NCBI GenBank assembly: GCA_947499255.1
Contig: CANMNF010000002.1
Span: 632,430 to 696,429 of the forward strand
Direction: 5' to 3'
Source: an uncultured Sphingomonadaceae bacterium
GTDB taxonomy: Bacteria > Pseudomonadota > Alphaproteobacteria > Sphingomonadales > Sphingomonadaceae
DNA length: 64,000 nt
The position numbers and the translations under genes were made by a program. Below are positions 59,663 through 64,000 of this stretch, piece after piece (position 1 is the first letter of the stretch; each line of letters starts with the position of its first letter). The notes under the pieces are model-generated. The model was not told the origin of the DNA. It did not search any database and saw only the letters and a program-made list of their open reading frames with translations.

Positions 59663-61090
59663 ATGATCCGTTTGACCCGTATGATTCTACTCGCAGCGAT
59701 GGCCGCAATTATGGCTCCTGCGTCACTTTCGGCAGCTTTGCTGGCCGATCCACCTCCATCTACCAATGGTGCAGATTTGCCTGCAGCAAACTCAATTGAC
59801 GCCACCCCTTCTAAGGATGAAGACAGGCGAATTGCAACGCGCCTTGACGATATTTTTGCTAACGTTCCCAGCCTCTCTGATGTTGAAGTCTCAGTCAGTG
59901 AAGGGGTGGTCTCCTTATCAGGAATAGTGCCCGATGCAGATGCGTCCGCTCGCGCAGAAGCTATAGCTCGCGGGGTTCAAGGGGTAGTCACTATTGAAAG
60001 CGCGTTGGAGCGTGATGTTTCTGTGCAATTGGGTGACCAGGTTGATGGCATCCAGGATTTGCTGCAATCCATCGTGCAGATGTTGCCTTTGATCGGCGCG
60101 GCGATTTTGGTGGCGATCATAATCGGCACGTTTGGCTATTTGCTTGCATCGCTTACCGGGCTGTGGCGACGCATTACGCCCAATTCCTTCCTGGCAGAGC
60201 TCATTGCGAGCGCCATTCGGTTCGTTTTTGTCATTCTTGCCTGCGTTGTCGCGCTGGACATGATCGGTGCAGGGGCATTGCTTGGCGCGGTGCTGGGCGG
60301 TGCGGGTGTAATCGGGATCGCGCTGGGCTTTGCGATGCGCGATACAGTTGAGAATTACGTGGCGTCATTGATGCTTTCGCTGCGCCAACCTTTTCGCGCC
60401 AATGATCATGTTTTGATCGATACGCATGAAGGGCATGTCATCAGATTAACCAGCCGGGCGACGGTGTTGATGACGTTGGACGGCAATCATCTGCGCATTC
60501 CCAATTCTACCGTATTCAAATCAGTGATTTTGAATTTCACCCGCAATCCTCAGCGCCGCTTTGAATTCATGCTTGGTGTTGATGCTGATGATGACGCATT
60601 GGAAGCGCAGACGCTTGGCCGTGACACGCTCGCCTCGCTCGATTTTGTGCTGAATGACCCTGCGCCAACGGTAAACATTCAAGATGTCGGCGATTCCAAC
60701 GTGGTGCTGATTTTCCGTGCCTGGGTGGATCAGCGCGAGGCAGACTTTATGAAAGCGCGCAGCCGGGCAATTTCTGCGGCCAAAGTTGCGCTGGAAGAAG
60801 CCGGGTTTGCATTGCCTGAACCGATTTACCGGCTGCGGTTTGATCAACGCACAATGCCGCTGCCGTTTGAAAATATCAGCGATAGCAAAGCTTCATCCAG
60901 ACCTGAGGCACCGCCTAAGGCGCCATCCAAAACGCCGCCCAAAACATCCACACCATCACCGACCAAAAGCCGTGCCGAAGCTGCAGATGATGTAACTCCG
61001 GATGATGAAGTGGCTCGCATGGTGGATGAAGAACGCGCCGGCCCGGACCGCGAAAACGATCTGCTCGATGCGGACCGACCCGTGGAATAA
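59663..61090 (+). CDS. MscS-type channel with N-terminal BON domain
   Basis: A 475-residue protein. It has a signal peptide (about 1-28), a BON domain at about 50-115 (RIATRLDDIFANVPSLSDVE, then SGIVPDADASARAEAIARGV), about three membrane segments (125-225), the MscS core (ALGFAMRDTVENYVASLMLS, ANDHVLIDTHEGHVIRLTS, IPNSTVFKSVILNFTRNPQR) and a Pro/Thr-rich acidic tail (430-475). The BON part should lie in the periplasm and may bind lipids. It probably gates on membrane tension. Its stop is 8 bases before the opposite-strand ppa stop. Confidence 0.9.
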   Translation: MIRLTRMILLAAMAAIMAPASLSAALLADPPPSTNGADLPAANSIDATPSKDEDRRIATRLDDIFANVPSLSDVEVSVSEGVVSLSGIVPDADASARAEAIARGVQGVVTIESALERDVSVQLGDQVDGIQDLLQSIVQMLPLIGAAILVAIIIGTFGYLLASLTGLWRRITPNSFLAELIASAIRFVFVILACVVALDMIGAGALLGAVLGGAGVIGIALGFAMRDTVENYVASLMLSLRQPFRANDHVLIDTHEGHVIRLTSRATVLMTLDGNHLRIPNSTVFKSVILNFTRNPQRRFEFMLGVDADDDALEAQTLGRDTLASLDFVLNDPAPTVNIQDVGDSNVVLIFRAWVDQREADFMKARSRAISAAKVALEEAGFALPEPIYRLRFDQRTMPLPFENISDSKASSRPEAPPKAPSKTPPKTSTPSPTKSRAEAADDVTPDDEVARMVDEERAGPDRENDLLDADRPVE

Positions 61091-61097
61091 CCGCAAC

Positions 61098-61628
61098 TTA
61101 GCCGGTTTTTGCGCGCTCAATGGCTTCTAACACGATATTGCGCGCTTCTGCGGTATCGCCCCAATTGCCGATGCGAACCCATTTTTCTTCTTCCAAATCT
61201 TTGTAATGGGTAAAGAAGTGTTCGATTTGGTGGAAGATAATCGAAGGCAGATCCTTCGTTTCCCCGACATCGGAGTAATACGGAAAAGTGGAATCGATCG
61301 GAACGCAAATCAGCTTCTCATCGCCGCCATGTTCATCTTCAAGATGCAACACACCGATAGGCCGTGAACGCACCACGCATCCGGCGATAAACGGGCTGCG
61401 CGCGATAACCAGGGCATCTAGCGGATCGCCATCGGGCGAAAGCGTGTGCGGGACAAAACCATAATTGGCTGGATAGCGCATGGGCGTGTGCAAAATGCGA
61501 TCAACGAACAATGCACCGGAATCCTTATCGAATTCATACTTCACCGGCTCACCACCAGTGGGAACTTCGATAACGACATTAAGGCTGTCAGGCGGATTGT
61601 CACCTGTCGGAATTTTATCGATTTGCAT
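61098..61628 (-). CDS. ppa: inorganic pyrophosphatase
   Basis: A 176-residue type-I soluble pyrophosphatase. The metal site is DGDPLDALVI, with the preceding RYPANYGFVPHT. The further acidic residues lie in EDEHGGDEKLICVP and the C-terminal basic segment in HYKDLEEEKWVRIGN. It hydrolyses PPi from biosynthesis. ATG 61628 is used. It is convergent with the BON-MscS gene. Confidence 0.95.
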   Translation of the reverse strand: MQIDKIPTGDNPPDSLNVVIEVPTGGEPVKYEFDKDSGALFVDRILHTPMRYPANYGFVPHTLSPDGDPLDALVIARSPFIAGCVVRSRPIGVLHLEDEHGGDEKLICVPIDSTFPYYSDVGETKDLPSIIFHQIEHFFTHYKDLEEEKWVRIGNWGDTAEARNIVLEAIERAKTG

Positions 61629-61641
61629 GGCTACTCGCTTT

Positions 61642-61668
61642 CTTATCAGCGTGGGGCTTATCAGCGTG
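61642..61668. repeat. tandem 12-bp direct repeat upstream of hisS
   Basis: CTTATCAGCGTG occurs at 61642-61653 and again at 61657-61668, 15 bases apart, in the 198-bp gap between the divergent ppa and hisS genes. Directly repeated sites can be regulator targets, but two copies may be chance. Confidence 0.4.
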
Positions 61669-61826
61669 TGGCGGCAACCCCTCCCGGGTCGGCAGCGCCC
61701 CTAACGCATTCATTCCGCATTTGCGAGCGACAATTGGTGCGTTTGCCGATTGGCCGAAATTGGCACGGATTGCGATGCGGCACAGGCATTGCGGGTTGGC
61801 GAGCAGGACTCTAAGGCACTGCCCCC

Positions 61827-63080
61827 ATGAGCAAAGTGAAAACACCGGCTAAAACCCCTCAAGCTATTCGCGGCACGCAAGACATATTTGGGCCGGACGC
61901 GGAGGCTTTTGCCTTCGTGGTCGAAACGTTTGAGCGGGTCCGCAAACTCTATCGTTTTCGCCGGGTGGAAATGCCTGTGTTTGAAAAGACAGAGGTGTTT
62001 GCGCGCTCTCTTGGCGAGACGACCGATGTTGTCTCCAAAGAAATGTATTCGTTTGATGATCGAGGAGGTGAATCGCTCACCTTGCGCCCGGAATTCACCG
62101 CCGGGATTGCGCGCGCCTTCCTCACCAATGGCTGGAAACAGCACGCGCCTTTGAAAGTGGCCACGCATGGTCCGCTGTTCCGGTATGAACGCCCGCAAAA
62201 GGGCCGCTATCGCCAATTCCACCAGCTTGATGCCGAAGTGATCGGCGCGGGCGAGCCGCAGGCCGATGTCGAATTGCTCGCTATGGCGGACCAGCTTTTG
62301 CACGAGCTGAGCATTGCTGATGGCGTGACCTTGCAGCTCAATACTTTGGGCGATGGGACAAGCCGCGAGGCATGGCGCGCGGCCTTGGTCGAGCATTTTG
62401 CAAGTGTGCGAGATGATCTGTCCGAAGATTCGCAAGAGCGGCTGGAGAAGAATCCGCTGCGGATCCTCGACAGCAAGGACCGCCGCGATCAAGCACATGT
62501 CGCAAGCGCGCCAAAAATCGACGATTTCCTAAGCGGCGAAGCGCAGGATTTTTTCGGCGCGGTGACAAGCGGGCTGGATGCCGCTGGCGTTGTTTGGACA
62601 CGCAATGACGCTTTGGTGCGCGGGCTAGATTATTATCGCCACACCGCGTTTGAATTTGTGACCGACCGGTTGGGTGCGCAAGGCACTGTGCTTGGCGGTG
62701 GGCGCTATGATGGCTTGATGGAATCGCTGGGCGGTCCGGCGACGCCAGCTGTGGGCTGGGCCGCGGGGATTGAGCGGTTGGCGATGCTTTGCGAAGGGCG
62801 CGGAGCAGAGTCGCTTGAAATTGCCATCGCCGCTGAAAGCAACGATCGCAACGCTGACGCTGCTGCGCTCACCAACCTGTTTCGCCGTGAAGGCTTTTGT
62901 GTTGAGCTGTTCGCGTCGGGCAGCCCGCGCAAACGGTACGATAAAGCGCGCAAGGCTGAACCAGCTATCATGATTTCTCTGGATATGCGCGATGGCGAAG
63001 CCACGCATGGCCTGTCGGTTCTTAACGAAGGTTATGCAAGGGCGAAAAAAGCGCAAGAAATCTTCGACAACCGAAAATGA
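61827..63080 (+). CDS. hisS: histidyl-tRNA synthetase
   Basis: A 417-residue class-II synthetase. It shows [15 protein letters not shown] at the start, motif 2 [20 protein letters not shown], the histidine-binding [15 protein letters not shown] and [14 protein letters not shown]. The C-terminal anticodon-binding domain covers the last 95 residues. The next gene starts by an ATGA overlap. Everything looks normal for the family. Confidence 0.96.
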   Translation: MSKVKTPAKTPQAIRGTQDIFGPDAEAFAFVVETFERVRKLYRFRRVEMPVFEKTEVFARSLGETTDVVSKEMYSFDDRGGESLTLRPEFTAGIARAFLTNGWKQHAPLKVATHGPLFRYERPQKGRYRQFHQLDAEVIGAGEPQADVELLAMADQLLHELSIADGVTLQLNTLGDGTSREAWRAALVEHFASVRDDLSEDSQERLEKNPLRILDSKDRRDQAHVASAPKIDDFLSGEAQDFFGAVTSGLDAAGVVWTRNDALVRGLDYYRHTAFEFVTDRLGAQGTVLGGGRYDGLMESLGGPATPAVGWAAGIERLAMLCEGRGAESLEIAIAAESNDRNADAAALTNLFRREGFCVELFASGSPRKRYDKARKAEPAIMISLDMRDGEATHGLSVLNEGYARAKKAQEIFDNRK

Positions 63081-64000
63081 CCATCCCTGCTGAACGCCTT
63101 CGCCAGATTGCTGACCGTTTCGCTGAGCTTGAAGCGAGAATGGCATCTGGCCAGTTGGAAGGCGAGGAATTTGTCCAAGCTTCGCGCGATTATGCCGAGC
63201 TTGAACCTGTCGCCAAGGCATCGATTGAAGTGCAGGCAATGCGTGAGGAGCAAGACAGCCTCACCGAAATGCTCGCCGATCCTGAAATGAAGGCGATGGC
63301 CGAAGAAGAGCTGGCCGATATCAAGCAACGTCTGCCCAAGGCGGAAAAAGCGCTAGCGGTTGCGATGTTGCCGCGCGATGCTGCGGATGCACGCCCTGCT
63401 ATGCTGGAAATTCGCGCAGGGACCGGCGGCGATGAAGCTGCGCTGTTCGCAGGCGATCTGTTCCGCATGTATGAACGCTATGCCAATGAGAAAGGCTGGC
63501 GGGTTGAACCTGTCAGCATGAACGCCTCTGACGCAGGCGGCTTCAAGGAAATCGTCGCCAACGTCACCGGACAGGGCGTGTTTGCGAAGCTCAAGTTTGA
63601 AAGCGGCGTGCACCGTGTGCAGCGCGTCCCGGTCACGGAAAGCGGCGGACGCATACACACCTCCGCCGCTACTGTTGCCGTGCTGCCTGAACCTACCGAA
63701 GTTGATGTGAAAATCGAGGATGGTGATCTCAAAATCGATATTTATCGCGCGAGCGGAGCAGGCGGTCAGCACGTGAATACCACCGATAGCGCGGTGCGCA
63801 TCACCCACTTGCCAACCGGTCTTGTGGTGATCCAGCAGGATGAACGCAGCCAGCACAAGAACCGCGCCAAAGCGATGCAGGTACTGCGCGCCCGCCTTTA
63901 CGAGAAAATGCGCGAAGAAGCGCAAGGTGAAGAAGCTGCGGCGCGCAAAGAGATGGTCGGATCAGGTGACCGGTCCGAACGCATTCGTACCTATAATTTT
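63077..64000 (+). CDS. prfA: peptide chain release factor 1, N-terminal 308 residues (partial)
   Basis: The gene runs off the right edge; 308 codons are present of about 355-360. ATG 63077 overlaps the hisS stop as ATGA. The GGQ tip is in [15 protein letters not shown] and the earlier [20 protein letters not shown] is the RF1 recognition region. RF1 reads UAA and UAG stop codons; RF2 would carry SPF instead of PxT-type selectivity ([13 protein letters not shown] appears here). RF3 is at the opposite end of the window. Confidence 0.95.
   Translation, partial: MTIPAERLRQIADRFAELEARMASGQLEGEEFVQASRDYAELEPVAKASIEVQAMREEQDSLTEMLADPEMKAMAEEELADIKQRLPKAEKALAVAMLPRDAADARPAMLEIRAGTGGDEAALFAGDLFRMYERYANEKGWRVEPVSMNASDAGGFKEIVANVTGQGVFAKLKFESGVHRVQRVPVTESGGRIHTSAATVAVLPEPTEVDVKIEDGDLKIDIYRASGAGGQHVNTTDSAVRITHLPTGLVVIQQDERSQHKNRAKAMQVLRARLYEKMREEAQGEEAAARKEMVGSGDRSERIRTYNF

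Overview
The window looks like the chromosome of an alphaproteobacterium of the order Sphingomonadales, most likely an Erythrobacteraceae member (Erythrobacter/Altererythrobacter-like). The reasons are the CtrA and DivK cell-cycle regulators, a serine palmitoyltransferase with its own acyl carrier protein (sphingolipid synthesis), a DksA with a single zinc-site cysteine, an RcGTA-like gene transfer agent (GTA) cluster, mid-50s % GC by eye and many ATGA-type gene overlaps. I saw no tRNA, rRNA, CRISPR array, integrase or insertion sequence. The only mobile-type element is the domesticated phage cluster.

Layout. 1-2.4 kb: end of pheT, prfC and a flavin-binding protein. 2.5-4.8 kb: nitrogen control, with a clear sigma-54 promoter in front of glnK-amtB and a second PII gene after a terminator. 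5.1-7.8 kb: an OmpA-type outer membrane protein with a 29-proline linker, a small DUF442-type enzyme and a Gly/Arg-rich double cold-shock protein. 7.9-13.7 kb: argD-argF-hslO, a small secreted protein, queC and an MFS transporter. 13.7-28.2 kb, minus strand: a GTA operon from small terminase to baseplate, then a DUF2793 protein and a SodC-like lipoprotein. It has a candidate promoter/operator at 28.17-28.21 kb and strong hairpins on both sides of the capsid gene.

28.3-32 kb: a YqaA-type membrane protein, an ArsC/LMW-phosphatase and an aquaporin. On the opposite strand are the sphingolipid genes spt and acp and a 46-residue membrane peptide gene. 32-37.9 kb: an orphan Pycsar-type membrane effector (PycTM family), divK, DUF3572, HAD, RidA, GDPD, a FemAB/GNAT-like protein, Sel1, dksA and PilZ. 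37.9-47 kb: an orphan oligopeptide-type binding lipoprotein, DUF4112, kynU, an HNH nuclease, gluQRS, a HIG1-like protein, the PduO adenosyltransferase, an acidic protein, DUF202 and mutS. 47-54.8 kb: malic enzyme, the DUF1800/DUF1501 pair, an SDR, trmB and an MscS channel. 54.9-64 kb: ctrA, a hairpin-rich gap, rpoN, lptB, a BON-MscS channel, ppa, hisS and the start of prfA.

Connections. rpoN (57 kb) encodes the sigma factor that should read the glnK-amtB promoter. ctrA and divK are both here and CtrA-like half-sites lie upstream of ctrA itself; CtrA controls GTA expression in other alphaproteobacteria, but I found no convincing CtrA box at this GTA promoter. The most unusual point is the tail tip: the DUF2460 (gp12-type) protein carries about 560 extra N-terminal residues that look like a TIM-barrel/glycosidase-type domain, while the gp15-type protein is much shorter than in Rhodobacter, as if a domain had moved between two baseplate genes.
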